NCBI GenBank assembly: GCA_963776935.1
Contig: CAVZOP010000002.1
Location: forward strand, 1,116,001-1,180,000
Length of the DNA stretch: 64,000 bases
DNA from: JALOLG01 sp963776935
Lineage (GTDB): Bacteria; Actinomycetota; Acidimicrobiia; Acidimicrobiales; Ilumatobacteraceae
Direction of reading: 5' to 3'
This document shows positions 18,768 through 27,853 of this stretch, piece after piece. The notes under the pieces were generated by a model that saw nothing but the letters and a program-made list of their open reading frames with translations, was not told the DNA's origin and did not search any database. The stretch's first letter is position 1; each line of letters opens with the position of its first letter. Made by a program: the position numbers and the translations under genes.

Positions 18768-18977
18768 ATGGGAACCTACGAGATCAGGGTGCGGGGACGG
18801 CTCACTCGATCGCTCGCCAGGGAATTCGAACGGCACGACCTTTCGGTCAGCGAACTTCCGGTCGAGACCGTGTTGAACGGGACGTTCGAAGATCAATCGG
18901 CGGTGTACGGGATGCTGCGCCAACTCGAGGGACTCGGTCTCGAACTCGTCGAGGTGCGCCGGCTCTACGCCGCTTGA
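18768..18977 (+). CDS. 69-residue conserved-type hypothetical protein
   Basis: A compact alpha/beta protein: strand YEIRVRG, helix LTRSLAREFERH, strand LPVETVLNGTF, helix YGMLRQLEGLGL, strand LVEVRRLYA. That order resembles a ferredoxin-like or ACT-like half. GAGGAGAAGC precedes the ATG, a strong ribosome site, and codon use is normal, so I consider it real. Function unknown. It lies between two small membrane-protein genes on the opposite strand. Confidence 0.7.
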   Translation: MGTYEIRVRGRLTRSLAREFERHDLSVSELPVETVLNGTFEDQSAVYGMLRQLEGLGLELVEVRRLYAA

Positions 18978-19014
18978 GCAAAGCCGACCTGGCTGGATTG
19001 CCGCGCCGCCGCGC

Positions 19015-19371
19015 TCACTCTCGTTCTGACCGCAGGAAGAAGTGCTGCGCAACTGCGCTGAAGGCACTGATGAGCAGCGCCGCGACGACAGCCGTGAGGA
19101 AGTTGTCGACCGAGAGTCGGTCGAGCCACCACGCCGTGATGGCCAGCAACGCTGCGTTCACGACGAGTGCGATGAGTCCCAACGTGATGAGCTTGAGGGG
19201 GATCGTCAGCAGTCGCAGGATGGTGCCGATGAAGACGTTGACGATGGAGAACGCGAGCGCGACCAGCAGCAGACCGCCGAACCCTCCGTCGATCTCCATC
19301 CCCGGGAGCAGCGCTGCGGTGAGCCCGATCGCGCACGCCAGAGTGACCCACAGCAGCAGGATCTTGCTCAT
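19015..19371 (-). CDS. phage-holin-4-like (YvlD type) small membrane protein
   Basis: 118 residues from ATG 19371, with four hydrophobic helices: LLLWVTLACAIGLTAALLPG, LLLVALAFSIVNVFIGTIL, LKLITLGLIALVVNAALL and FLTAVVAALLISAFSAVAQHFF. The PGMEIDGGFGGLLLVALAF and NVFIGTILRLLTIPLKLITLG segments are the hallmark of the widespread family annotated as phage holin family 4. In chromosomal settings this is an envelope protein of unknown role, not a phage lysis gene, and no phage genes lie near. An ATG 15 codons upstream exists without a good ribosome site. Confidence 0.8.
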   Translation of the reverse strand: MSKILLLWVTLACAIGLTAALLPGMEIDGGFGGLLLVALAFSIVNVFIGTILRLLTIPLKLITLGLIALVVNAALLAITAWWLDRLSVDNFLTAVVAALLISAFSAVAQHFFLRSERE

Positions 19372-19495
19372 GTGGCCACCATCGTCGACTGCGCCGCCGC
19401 GGACGTCACCCGCCATGGGTGAAATGGCAGGTCAGGCAACGGCGGAGGGCACCGATGTGCGTCGTGCTCCCGGCGCGGTCGCGGGCAGCGGCGGT

Positions 19496-21665
19496 TCAAC
19501 CCGGGGCGGCTCCGACGCCGTTCAGTTCGTTCACCACGGTGAACACGTCACCGGAGGAGTAGAAGTCGACCGCGATCAGGTTCGGGAGGCGATCCTGCTC
19601 CAAGCGGCAGTCGTCGACCCGCTCGGCCAGGATGTCGCGGCCGTTGACAATGTCGGCCACCGTCTGCGAGGCCGGATCCCCCGACAGCCAGTGGTTCATG
19701 AGGAACAAGGGGCTCGATAGCTCGCCTCTGGCGGTCGCACACGTGAAATCGTCCACGGACTCGAACCGGTAGGGCGTGTCCACGAGCAGGCCTTCGTAGG
19801 CGTTTGGATACCAGTCCGCCGTACCCGACTCGTTCTCCGCCATGAACACGACGTTGTGATGCGAGTCGATCATCGTCCTCAACGTGGGCAGGGGCGTGCC
19901 CGGAAAGTAGTGGAACGCCCGGTGATCGACCCCCGAAGCGCGCACCGCGCTCTCGAAATCGGCAGCACTGACATGGTCCTCGATGATCAGCACCACCACC
20001 TCGTTGGGGTTCTCCTTGAGGAATCCGTTGAGCAGCTTGAGGGCGTCGACCGCCGGTGTGGCGCCGAGCTCGCAATAGATGTGGCACAGGAACACCTCCG
20101 GGTCGGAGTCAGGTGGCCTGATTCCTCCGATCACGGCGAGCGTCCGCTCGAGAACCTCGCGTTGCACCGACCCGAGTTGGGCGTCAGCGGTCGCCTCGTC
20201 GGCCTGGGACCCGAAGTCGGTCCGCACGATCCCGCCGATGCGCGTTCCGTAGTGGGCGTCGATCAGGAACGCTCGCACGCCCTTCGCCAGTTGGGCACCG
20301 ATGCCACCGGTCTGACGGGCGAAGTACCAACCCTGCTCCGCGCTCGGCCGACATCGAGTTGTGGGTCGCCGCCAGGACGACCTGGTCGAGCCGGAGGTCG
20401 CACAGCTCGACATGCCCATTGCACCCCTTGCGGTCCGGGTCCGGGGCGACCGAATGCGAGTCGTTCAGCGACCGATACAGCGTGAAGCCACCGAACGTGA
20501 GCAGGATGGCAACGGACGCGCACGTTGCGGTGCCGACCACGGCGACGTGGCGGAGGGTCTGCGACTGCCGACCGTCCCCGGAACCCGACCACCCGTGAGC
20601 GCCCACCACGTCGAGGACGGCGACGAGACCGATGAAGGCCAGCAGCAGCCCGATCGAACGGGCCACGACCGCCACCACCACTTCCGGATATGCCACGACG
20701 AGGACCCCGACGACGATGATCAGCGCACCGAGGATCCCGTGCACCTTGGGCATGCTCCACTCGGCCTTCGCCCACTCGAGCGCCTCGCGGACTTGTGAGC
20801 GGATCCGCTCCTCGCCGGCGACCAGCGCGGCGATCGTGATCACGATCCCGGCACTCAGCACGACGCGAGCGATGAGCATGAACACGTGAGTCACGGACCG
20901 GAACACGGCTCGAAGCGCAGCGCGGTCGTCGGCCCCTTCGACCATCCGTGACACGACAGCCACTCCGACGACGAGCACCACGATCCAGAACAGGCCGGAC
21001 ACGATGAGCGCCACACCGATGCGCAGGACGGTGCGGCGCGGATCGCGGGATCGGATGAGCGCCGTCGCGAACGATCCGATCGCGATGGCGCCCAAGGGCC
21101 ACAGCAGCCAACCAGTGTACGACGACGTCCTGACCACGGTGTCGAGCCGCCGGTCCTGCGAAAGGCCGACGGCGACGTCAAGTGCAGTAGTGGGGATCGT
21201 GTCGGCCAGTTCCGGATTCACCACGCCCAGCGAGTCCTTCACCATCTGCCGGGCGTCATCGACGGGGACCAGCATTCGCGATCGGGCGCCGAGGAAGATC
21301 GTCTCGTGCAGTTGGCGAGCCCCGGCGTAGAACAGCCCCTTGAACGCATCGGTGTTGACGATCTCGGCGACGACTGGTTTGAGGACGGGTCGGGCCGCCA
21401 CGGCCATCTGTTCGGTCATCCCCTGGCTCTCGAGCGCATCGACGATCTGGTCGGCCACCGCGCTTCGGACGTAGGGGTCCTTGAGCATGTCGACCGACAG
21501 GTCGGCGAAACCGTTGTGGGTGCCGAACGCCCACCACGACCAGAGGCACAGCATCAGCAAGTTGGTCGCGAGTGTCCCGATGCCGACCAGCGTGAGCACG
21601 CCGCGACGATCGCTTCGGTTCGATGCCGGATGAAGCACTTCACCTCCACGATGTCGCCCCATCAC
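19496..21665 (-). CDS. membrane protein with C-terminal PI-PLC-like phosphodiesterase domain, frameshifted near 20340
   Basis: Two overlapping frames join into one protein of about 720 residues. The N-terminal 420 residues carry a membrane helix near 25-45, an extracytoplasmic region and a cluster of five or six helices (LLWPLGAIAIGSFA, SGLFWIVVLVVGVAVV, HGILGALIIVVGVLVV). The C-terminal 300 residues resemble bacterial phosphatidylinositol-specific phospholipase C folds, with VVLAATHNSMS and then VRAFLIDAHYGTR providing the two catalytic-type histidines, and LLIEDHVS-like and MIDSHHNVVFMAEN strands. An extra base around 20340-20344 breaks the frame; removing it gives MSAEAEQGWYF across the junction. 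A GTG at 21638 preceded by GGAGG is an alternative start. Likely role: a membrane-tethered phosphodiesterase acting outside the cell. The substrate is unknown. Confidence 0.7.
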
Positions 21666-21742
21666 AGCGTATACGGAGCGCGCCAGCCGGTTGATGAGCG
21701 ACGCGCAACTGGCGCGTCAGTCCCGCGTTCTAGATTGGCCTG

Positions 21743-22153
21743 ATGGTGGTCGTGCCGATGATCCAGGTAGCCGACGTCGCGGCGTCGAGCCAGTGGTACC
21801 AACGCACACTCGGTCTCGTCAGTGGCCACGGTGGTGAGGAGTTCGAGATGCTCTTCGCCGGGGAGCCGTACACGAGCGCGCTGTTGCTGCAGCTCCACCG
21901 TTGGGAAGCGCACGAGCACGGATTCCTGGGCTCGCCCGACGTTCCGGTTGGCAATGGTTCGTCGCTGTGGTTCGAAGTCGCCGATCGCTCCGCCTTCGAT
22001 ACGGCCTGGACGCGAGCAGTCGACGCGCGGGCGGACGTGCTCGCCGAGCCGTCGTGGAATCCCCTCGCTCATCACCACGAGTTCGTGGTGCGCGACCTCG
22101 ACGGCTATGTGCTGGCCGTGCACACACCGTTCAGTCCTGATCCGCCGGATTGA
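21743..22153 (+). CDS. VOC (glyoxalase-like) family protein, single domain
   Basis: 136 residues with the two-beta-alpha-beta3 pattern. MIQVADVAASSQWYQRTLGL opens the first half, and SSLWFEVADRSAFDTAWTRA plus FVVRDLDGYVLAVHTPF close the second. The glutamate usually found on the last strand as metal ligand is not evident (GYVLAVH), so a binding or antibiotic-tolerance role is as likely as catalysis. Divergent from the PI-PLC-like gene. GTG/ATG start region at 21743. Confidence 0.75.
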   Translation: MVVVPMIQVADVAASSQWYQRTLGLVSGHGGEEFEMLFAGEPYTSALLLQLHRWEAHEHGFLGSPDVPVGNGSSLWFEVADRSAFDTAWTRAVDARADVLAEPSWNPLAHHHEFVVRDLDGYVLAVHTPFSPDPPD

Positions 22154-22224
22154 TCGGTCGGACCCCTTCCTGACGCCAACCGAGGCGCCCACCGACAAAC
22201 ATCGGCGGGGCGTCCTCGCTCGTC

Positions 22225-22629
22225 CTAGCTACGGAGCGAGGCCCACGGCTCTTCGGTCGATGCATCGACGGCTTCGTAGCCGGCGACGCCGTGACTCGGC
22301 CCGAGCACGACCAACAGTCGAGCTGGTTGCGTCGCGTCCGGCGCCACGAACGTGGCGTGCACGGTGTCCATCGGGATGAACGCGACGTCACCTGGGCGCA
22401 GGTCTTTGCGTTCCTCGCGGATCCACTGCTCGACGGCGCCGCTCCGCAGCAAGATGACCTCCTCCTGGTTCGGGTGCCGGTGGAAATCGTGCCCCTGGCC
22501 GGGTTGGATCCTCACATCCAGCACGCACAACCTCTCGCCTTCCGGCACGTTCGCGGGTCGCACGACCCACCCGAGGTCGCCCCAATCGAGCTCTTCCCAC
22601 TCGACATCATCGACACAGATGAAACACAT
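22225..22629 (-). CDS. cupin-domain protein, last gene of the sugar-catabolism operon
   Basis: 134 residues with a single cupin barrel. Metal-binding motif 1 is HDFHRHPNQEEVILLRSG (His-x-His-x4-Glu) and motif 2 includes DTVHATF. Such proteins are sugar isomerases, dioxygenases or regulators. Fifty-four bases downstream of the 2-hydroxyacid dehydrogenase on the same strand, it is probably the promoter-distal gene of the run that starts at livH. A role in the conversion of a sugar or keto-acid intermediate is plausible but not shown. Confidence 0.78.
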   Translation of the reverse strand: MCFICVDDVEWEELDWGDLGWVVRPANVPEGERLCVLDVRIQPGQGHDFHRHPNQEEVILLRSGAVEQWIREERKDLRPGDVAFIPMDTVHATFVAPDATQPARLLVVLGPSHGVAGYEAVDASTEEPWASLRS

Positions 22630-22683
22630 TGGCTTCTCCTTCTTCAGCGGCTGGCGGTACGGACGGGTTGCATGGCACCTCGT

Positions 22684-23610
22684 TCATCGGAACAAGCACG
22701 TCGGGTCAGGCGGTTCCCCGGCGAGGATGGCTGCCACCGCGGCAGCGGGCCCGACACAGATTGAACGGTACGTGACGTCGGTCAGGCCGGCGACGTGCGG
22801 CGTGATCACCACGCGCTCGTGGGCGACGAGTGGATCGTCGCTGCCCGGCGGTTCGGGGTCCCACACGTCAGCGCCGTAGCCGCCGACGACTCCCCCGTTG
22901 ATCGCCGTGAGGAGCGCCTGCTGATCGATGATCTGTGCCCGTGCCGTGTTGACCAGCAGCACCCCTGGCCGCATCCGGGCAAACTGCTCGGGCCCGATCA
23001 GGCGGTGCGTCTCGGGGGTCAACGCGACACAGATCTGGATGACATCGGCGGTCGACACGAGCTCGTCGAACTCGAGCAGCGAGAACCTCGAATCGCGCGA
23101 CGTCCGGCTCCAGTAGCCGACGCTCATGCCCAGTTCGGTGCCGATCTCGGCAACTCGCTTCCCGATCGCACCGAGACCGACGACACCGAGTCGCTTGCCG
23201 CGAAGTTCGAAGCCCTCGTATCCCTCGCGGATGCCCCACGCCCCCCGCTTGACGGCGCCGTCGAGCTCGGTCAGCCGACGGGCGAGTGTCAGCATCAGCA
23301 GCAGCGCGTGTTCGCTGACCGCATACGTCGTGCGCCCCGGCGCGTGTACGACGGCGATTCCCGCGGCTTTGGCGGCGACGGTGTCGATGTTGTCGAGCCC
23401 GGCGCCGCACCGTCCGACGACCTGGACGTTCGGGAGGCGGCGGTACATCTCGGCGGTGATCCGGCCCCGCCCGCGGGTCAGCACCGCGCGTACTTCGTCG
23501 AGTGGAACGTCGTCGTCCAACTCTGTCGGACTCACCATCAGCCGGACGTCGTCAGCTCCCTCGAGCAACGCGAGTGCGTCGGGATGCACCGATTCGAGCA
23601 GCACGATCAC
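22684..23610 (-). CDS. D-isomer-specific 2-hydroxyacid dehydrogenase
   Basis: 308 residues. Fold and active site are complete: the NAD Rossmann motif GVVGLGAIGKRVAE near 140-150, catalytic Arg in VNTARAQIID, Glu in DVWDPEP and His in ITPHVAG. Family members reduce 2-keto acids or oxidise 2-hydroxy acids (phosphoglycerate, glyoxylate, formate and others). The start is GTG 23610; a 16-codon ORF (ATG at about 23654 to a TGA overlapping this GTG) precedes it and could be a coupling leader. Position in the operon suggests it handles a 2-keto or 2-hydroxy acid made by the enolase-superfamily dehydratase upstream. Confidence 0.85.
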   Translation of the reverse strand: MIVLLESVHPDALALLEGADDVRLMVSPTELDDDVPLDEVRAVLTRGRGRITAEMYRRLPNVQVVGRCGAGLDNIDTVAAKAAGIAVVHAPGRTTYAVSEHALLLMLTLARRLTELDGAVKRGAWGIREGYEGFELRGKRLGVVGLGAIGKRVAEIGTELGMSVGYWSRTSRDSRFSLLEFDELVSTADVIQICVALTPETHRLIGPEQFARMRPGVLLVNTARAQIIDQQALLTAINGGVVGGYGADVWDPEPPGSDDPLVAHERVVITPHVAGLTDVTYRSICVGPAAAVAAILAGEPPDPTCLFR

Positions 23611-23666
23611 GCGGCGTCGAGGAGGCTCACGGGATGAACGCGACTTCGAGTGCTCATCGTGGTCCT

Positions 23667-24830
23667 CTACTTTCTCGTGTGCTCGGCGATGAACTCTTGC
23701 CGCGGCGTCACACCGAGCCCGGGCCGCGCCGGCGCGACGACCCGTCCTCCGACCACTTCGATCGACTCTTCGGGCAGTTCGTGTAGGAACGGATTGGCGC
23801 CGAGCGAGTACTCGATCACGCTGGCCGCCGGACTGGCGAACGCCAAGCTCATACCGGCGCTGAACGAGAGCGCCGAGCCCCAACAGTGCGGTGCGAGCTC
23901 CAACTGGTAGGCCTCGGCGAGGGCGGCGATCCGGCGACCTTCACTCGGGCCGCCACAGATCGCCAGGTCGGGCTGCAGCACGTCGACGGCATTCGCTTCG
24001 ATCAGGTCGCGGAAGTCGAAGCGGGTGAACTCGCTCTCGCCGGCGGCGATCGCGATGTTCGTCGATGATCGGACCGCCGTCGCACCACGGCGATCGTCGG
24101 CGCTGACGGGCTCCTCGAACCACCTCACACCAAACGGTTCGACGCCCACCGCGAAGCGTTTCGCCTCGGACGCGCTGAACGTCCCGTGGGCGTCGACCAT
24201 CAGGCCGATACCCGGCCCGAGAGCGGCGCGTGCCGCGGCGACCCTGGCGATGCTCGTCTCGACATCGCCGTCCATCACCCCGACCCGCATCTTGACGGCC
24301 GAGAACCCGCGCTCGACGTACCCGTTCAGCTCGGCTCCGATTCCTCCGGTGTCGGCCCAGCCGCCGCTGGCATAGAGCGGCATGTCGGCCCGGCATGGCC
24401 CACCCCACAAGTCGACGACTGGCGCGTCGACCGACTTGCCGAGCAGGTCCCACAGCGCCATGTCGACGCCGCTCATCGCGGCGACGTTGAGCCCGCGCCG
24501 CCCGAGCACGGGAAATGTGCGCCCGCGGCTGAGCGCGTAGTGCCCTCTGGTGCCGTTGTACATCTCCTCCCACAGCTGCGTGACCCGACGCGCGTCCCGA
24601 CCGACGAGTTGTGGAGCGAGCTCGTCGGTGATCAACGAGACGAGCGCCGCGCAGCTACCGGCGCTGCCCACCGCGGCCTTCGACTCACCCCAACCGACGA
24701 GTCCACTCGCAACGTCGATACGTACCAACGCCATGTCGAAGCTGGCGATGCGCCCGAAGTCGGACACATGCTGTCGCTCGGGCGGGATCGGAACCGACAG
24801 CCAGCAGGCGTCGACGTTGCGGATGATCAT
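23667..24830 (-). CDS. mandelate racemase / enolase superfamily sugar-acid dehydratase or racemase
   Basis: 387 residues. The N-terminal capping domain (about 1-125) is followed by a modified TIM barrel. AVKMRVG provides the strand-2 Lys-x-Arg. Metal ligands are Asp in MVDAHGT, Glu in WFEEPV and Glu in AAGESEF. A DLAICGG segment and APHCWGSAL supply the C-terminal Asp/His. This is the mandelate-racemase subgroup, most members of which dehydrate sugar acids such as galactonate, rhamnonate or fuconate. The start ATG lies nine bases after the upstream gene stop. The specific acid cannot be inferred without structure-based comparison. Confidence 0.85.
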   Translation of the reverse strand: MIIRNVDACWLSVPIPPERQHVSDFGRIASFDMALVRIDVASGLVGWGESKAAVGSAGSCAALVSLITDELAPQLVGRDARRVTQLWEEMYNGTRGHYALSRGRTFPVLGRRGLNVAAMSGVDMALWDLLGKSVDAPVVDLWGGPCRADMPLYASGGWADTGGIGAELNGYVERGFSAVKMRVGVMDGDVETSIARVAAARAALGPGIGLMVDAHGTFSASEAKRFAVGVEPFGVRWFEEPVSADDRRGATAVRSSTNIAIAAGESEFTRFDFRDLIEANAVDVLQPDLAICGGPSEGRRIAALAEAYQLELAPHCWGSALSFSAGMSLAFASPAASVIEYSLGANPFLHELPEESIEVVGGRVVAPARPGLGVTPRQEFIAEHTRK

Positions 24831-24839
24831 CTCAAGCGG

Positions 24840-25736
24840 TCATTGGATGAGCGGCAGCAACGTGGTCGCGCACTTCTCGACGAGCATGCTGTAGAAGCCC
24901 TCCGACAGGAGGCTGCTTCCGTGGTCGATGATGAACTGCAGCTCCTCCGGGCTGATGTCGACCGGGTTGGTCTCGACGGCGTCGGGATACCGGTTGGCAG
25001 GAGTGCGGTCGACCGGAGCGACGAACTCGACGGTGAGGGCACCGTCGTAGTTGATCTCCCTCAGTGCGCCGATGATCGCCGGCCAATCGAGAGCGCCCAT
25101 CCCGCACGCCATGCGGTTGTTGTCAGCCACGTGGAAGTCCCTGAGTCGCGGGCCGATGGTGCGGATCGTCTCGAGCAGATCGACCTCCTCGATGTTCATG
25201 TGGAAGCAGTCGAGGCACACGCCGACGTCCGGCGCGACGGCATCGGCCAGCGCCAGGGCCTGTTCGCCGCGGTTCACGAAATGGGTCTCGAACCGGTTGA
25301 GCGGCTCGATGGCGATGACGACGCCCGCCTCGTTGGCGTGCTCGTGGATCTCCTTCAAGCCCGCCACGCACCACGCCCACTCCTCATCCGGCGTGCCATC
25401 CGGAACGATCTTGCCGACCGTGCTCGGCACGATCGTGATCTCCGTGCCGTCCAGCTCCTTGACCATCGTGACGACACTCTTCATGTAGTCGACCGAGGCG
25501 GCTCGCTGCTTCTCGTCCTTGGCGCACAGGTTGCGGTCGGCGAGCGTCAACGTGACTGCGCCCCAACACTTCAGCCCGTACGACGCGAGCATCGCCCGAA
25601 CGTCCTTGGTGTCGTATTGGTCGGGCTCCCCCTTGATCTCGATGCTGCCGTAGCCGAAGCGGGCGAGCCTGGCGATGGTCACCTCGATCGGTTCGGATCG
25701 CATCCAGTTGTGCATTGACAGGTGCATGTGATTCAT
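24840..25736 (-). CDS. TIM-barrel sugar isomerase/epimerase (ketose 3-epimerase-like)
   Basis: 298 residues of the AP-endonuclease-2-like sugar isomerase fold. Metal ligands appear as Glu in AIEPLNRFET, Asp and His in CLDCFHMNIEE, His in RDFHVADNNR and Glu in TVEFVAP. The EPLNRFETHFVN string is the signature of the D-psicose/D-tagatose 3-epimerase group. Start ATG with weak upstream purines. It would epimerise a keto-sugar imported by the LivHMKGF system or formed by the Gfo/Idh/MocA dehydrogenase. The substrate is inferred only as a ketose. Confidence 0.85.
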   Translation of the reverse strand: MNHMHLSMHNWMRSEPIEVTIARLARFGYGSIEIKGEPDQYDTKDVRAMLASYGLKCWGAVTLTLADRNLCAKDEKQRAASVDYMKSVVTMVKELDGTEITIVPSTVGKIVPDGTPDEEWAWCVAGLKEIHEHANEAGVVIAIEPLNRFETHFVNRGEQALALADAVAPDVGVCLDCFHMNIEEVDLLETIRTIGPRLRDFHVADNNRMACGMGALDWPAIIGALREINYDGALTVEFVAPVDRTPANRYPDAVETNPVDISPEELQFIIDHGSSLLSEGFYSMLVEKCATTLLPLIQ

Positions 25737-25773
25737 CCCTCCTTGCCGGTCTCCCGGCTCGATTGATCGGACC

Positions 25774-27807
25774 TCAGAATGTGACCGCTTTGAACGCTTC
25801 GGTCTGAGCCTTCAGGGCCTGCTCGGTGGGCAGTCGCTCCATGCTCGATGCCCCGTAGAAACCGTGGATGTCGCGGGCTCGCTGCAACACGTACGCCGAA
25901 TCCTCCGGGTTGGCGATCGGCCCACCGTGGCACAGCACGATCACGTCCGGGCGGACGCCCCTGGCAGCCGCGGCGCACCTGTCGATCAGCTCGACACAGC
26001 CGTCGAGCGTGAGCGCCGTGTCGGCACCGATGCTCCCACCCGTGGTGAGACCCATGTGACACACGATGATGTCGGCCCCGGCCTCGGTCATCGCCACCGC
26101 ACTGGCCTCGTCGAACACGTAGGGCGTGGTCAACAGATCGAGCTCCCGGGCGATGCCGATCATGTCGACCTCGTGCTGATAGCCCATGCCGGTCTCTTCC
26201 AGGTTCTGTCGAAACACACCGTCGATCAGCCCGACCGTCGGGAAGTTCTGGACGCCGGCGAAGCCGAGTCGTTTCAGCTCCGGCAGGAAGACCTCTGGCA
26301 TGTAGAACGGATCGGTGGCGTTCACGCCGGCCAGCACCGGGACGTGCTGCACGACCGGCAGCACTTCGCGGGCCATGTCGACGACGATCTCGTTGGCGTT
26401 GCCGTAGGCGAGGAGACCGGCAAGTGAACCGCGACCGGCCATGCGGTAGCGACCGGAGTTGTAGATGACGATGAGGTCGATGCCTCCGGCCTCCTCGCAC
26501 TTCGCCGACAACCCTGTGCCGGCACCGCCACCGACGATCGGCACGCGCCGTTCGATCATGTCGCGGAACCGGGCGAGGCATTCGGTGCGCGACGGCGCGC
26601 TCATGACGCCGCGACCGGTGATCTCGTGAAAGGAGCCGAGCGCGGCGGCGACGAACTTCGGGTGGTTGATCGGGTGCGGGACACGGATGATCTGGCGGTC
26701 CCTGGTCTGATCGACCTCGGACTCGATCGTGGTGAACAGCGCCTCGTCGGCCTCGGGGTCGAAGAAGGGCTGACCCGGCGCGTCGAGCAACGAGACCCCG
26801 CCTTCGGGGAGCAGGAAGCGAACGGGCCCCTCGCAGTCGTTCAGCTTGGCGGCGATGAAGGCGCCGAACTGCTGGTTCTCGGCCACCGTGGTGCGCATCA
26901 ACGTGACCTGTGGGTTGTGGACGTGGAACAGGCGATCGGCGAACTCGGCAGGTACCGACTCGACCGCTCCGAAGTTGACCATGTCGAGTGCACCGCACGA
27001 GCCGACGTAGGGCACGCGCGTGCGAGCGATCGCACCGAAGCGGTCAGGGCCGGCAGGGAACACGCCCCCGACGAGGTAGTCGGCGACCTCGGTGGTCGTC
27101 ATGTCGAGCACGGCCGTGACCATCCCGGAATCGACCAACTTCTCCATCGACTGGCCGCCGGTTCCCGTCGTGTGGAACACGAGGGGGTCGTACTCGGCCT
27201 TGAGCGCATCGACGAGTTGGGTGACGAGCGGGGTTGTCACTCCGAACATCGTCAATCCGATCGCCGGGAGGTCCGATGCGCTCGCCGGTACCGGGTTGTG
27301 CACCATCCCGGCGATGGCGTTGGCGGCGTTGCCGAGGACCTGGCGGGAGATCCGGTTGAGGCCGGCGACGTCGGTGACGGAGTACATCATCGCGATGTCT
27401 GCCGGTCCGACGTACGGCGCGACGTTGCCGGATGCCACCGTCGACACCATCACCTTCGGACGGCCGACAGGGAGGGCGCGCATTCCCGGCGTGATGATCG
27501 CCGTCCCCCCCGATCCGCCGATCCCGATGATGCCGCCGATCGAGGCCACGTTGGCGCGGACGTATGCCTCGAATGCGACTGCCATCGCACCGACGGCTTC
27601 GCCGCGATCCGACGAGACGACCGCCGATGCCCCGTCGGGGTGGTGGCTGGCCACCTCACCAGCTTTCACGTCGGCGCTCGACTGATGTTCGGTCGTGCCG
27701 ACATCGACGAGCACCGCCACCATCCCGGTCGCCTCCACGACGTCGCGCACATACAGCAGTTCGTCACGTTTCGTGTCGAGCGTCCCGACGACGTAGACCG
27801 CTTTCAT
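25774..27807 (-). CDS. Tm-1-like (UPF0261) domain fused to a phosphoenolpyruvate-hydrolase-like TIM barrel
   Basis: 677 residues. Residues 1-400 match the Tm-1-like / UPF0261 family: N-terminal VYVVGTLDTKRDELLYV, nucleotide-loop-like GIIGIGGSGGTAIITPGM, and VFHTTGTGGQSMEKLV. Residues 410-677 form a TIM barrel of the phosphoenolpyruvate-hydrolase-like family, with VPIVGGGAGTGLSAKCEEAGG, IVIYNSGRYRMAGRGSLAGL and IIVCHMGLTTGGSIG. The two are separate genes in many bacteria and fused in plants and fungi, as in the tomato Tm-1 antiviral protein. The cellular function is not established. Here the gene is inside a carbohydrate operon between two isomerases, arguing for a catabolic step on a phosphorylated or keto intermediate. 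Start ATG 27807. Confidence 0.82.
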   Translation of the reverse strand: MKAVYVVGTLDTKRDELLYVRDVVEATGMVAVLVDVGTTEHQSSADVKAGEVASHHPDGASAVVSSDRGEAVGAMAVAFEAYVRANVASIGGIIGIGGSGGTAIITPGMRALPVGRPKVMVSTVASGNVAPYVGPADIAMMYSVTDVAGLNRISRQVLGNAANAIAGMVHNPVPASASDLPAIGLTMFGVTTPLVTQLVDALKAEYDPLVFHTTGTGGQSMEKLVDSGMVTAVLDMTTTEVADYLVGGVFPAGPDRFGAIARTRVPYVGSCGALDMVNFGAVESVPAEFADRLFHVHNPQVTLMRTTVAENQQFGAFIAAKLNDCEGPVRFLLPEGGVSLLDAPGQPFFDPEADEALFTTIESEVDQTRDRQIIRVPHPINHPKFVAAALGSFHEITGRGVMSAPSRTECLARFRDMIERRVPIVGGGAGTGLSAKCEEAGGIDLIVIYNSGRYRMAGRGSLAGLLAYGNANEIVVDMAREVLPVVQHVPVLAGVNATDPFYMPEVFLPELKRLGFAGVQNFPTVGLIDGVFRQNLEETGMGYQHEVDMIGIARELDLLTTPYVFDEASAVAMTEAGADIIVCHMGLTTGGSIGADTALTLDGCVELIDRCAAAARGVRPDVIVLCHGGPIANPEDSAYVLQRARDIHGFYGASSMERLPTEQALKAQTEAFKAVTF

Positions 27808-27853
27808 CGTGCGATCCGTGCTGGTGCGTCGACGCAACGATCGAGCGCCATCA

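Noticed and set aside
19015..19371. Prophage lysis gene
   Set aside because: No phage structural, integrase or lysis neighbours; the family is common in chromosomes.
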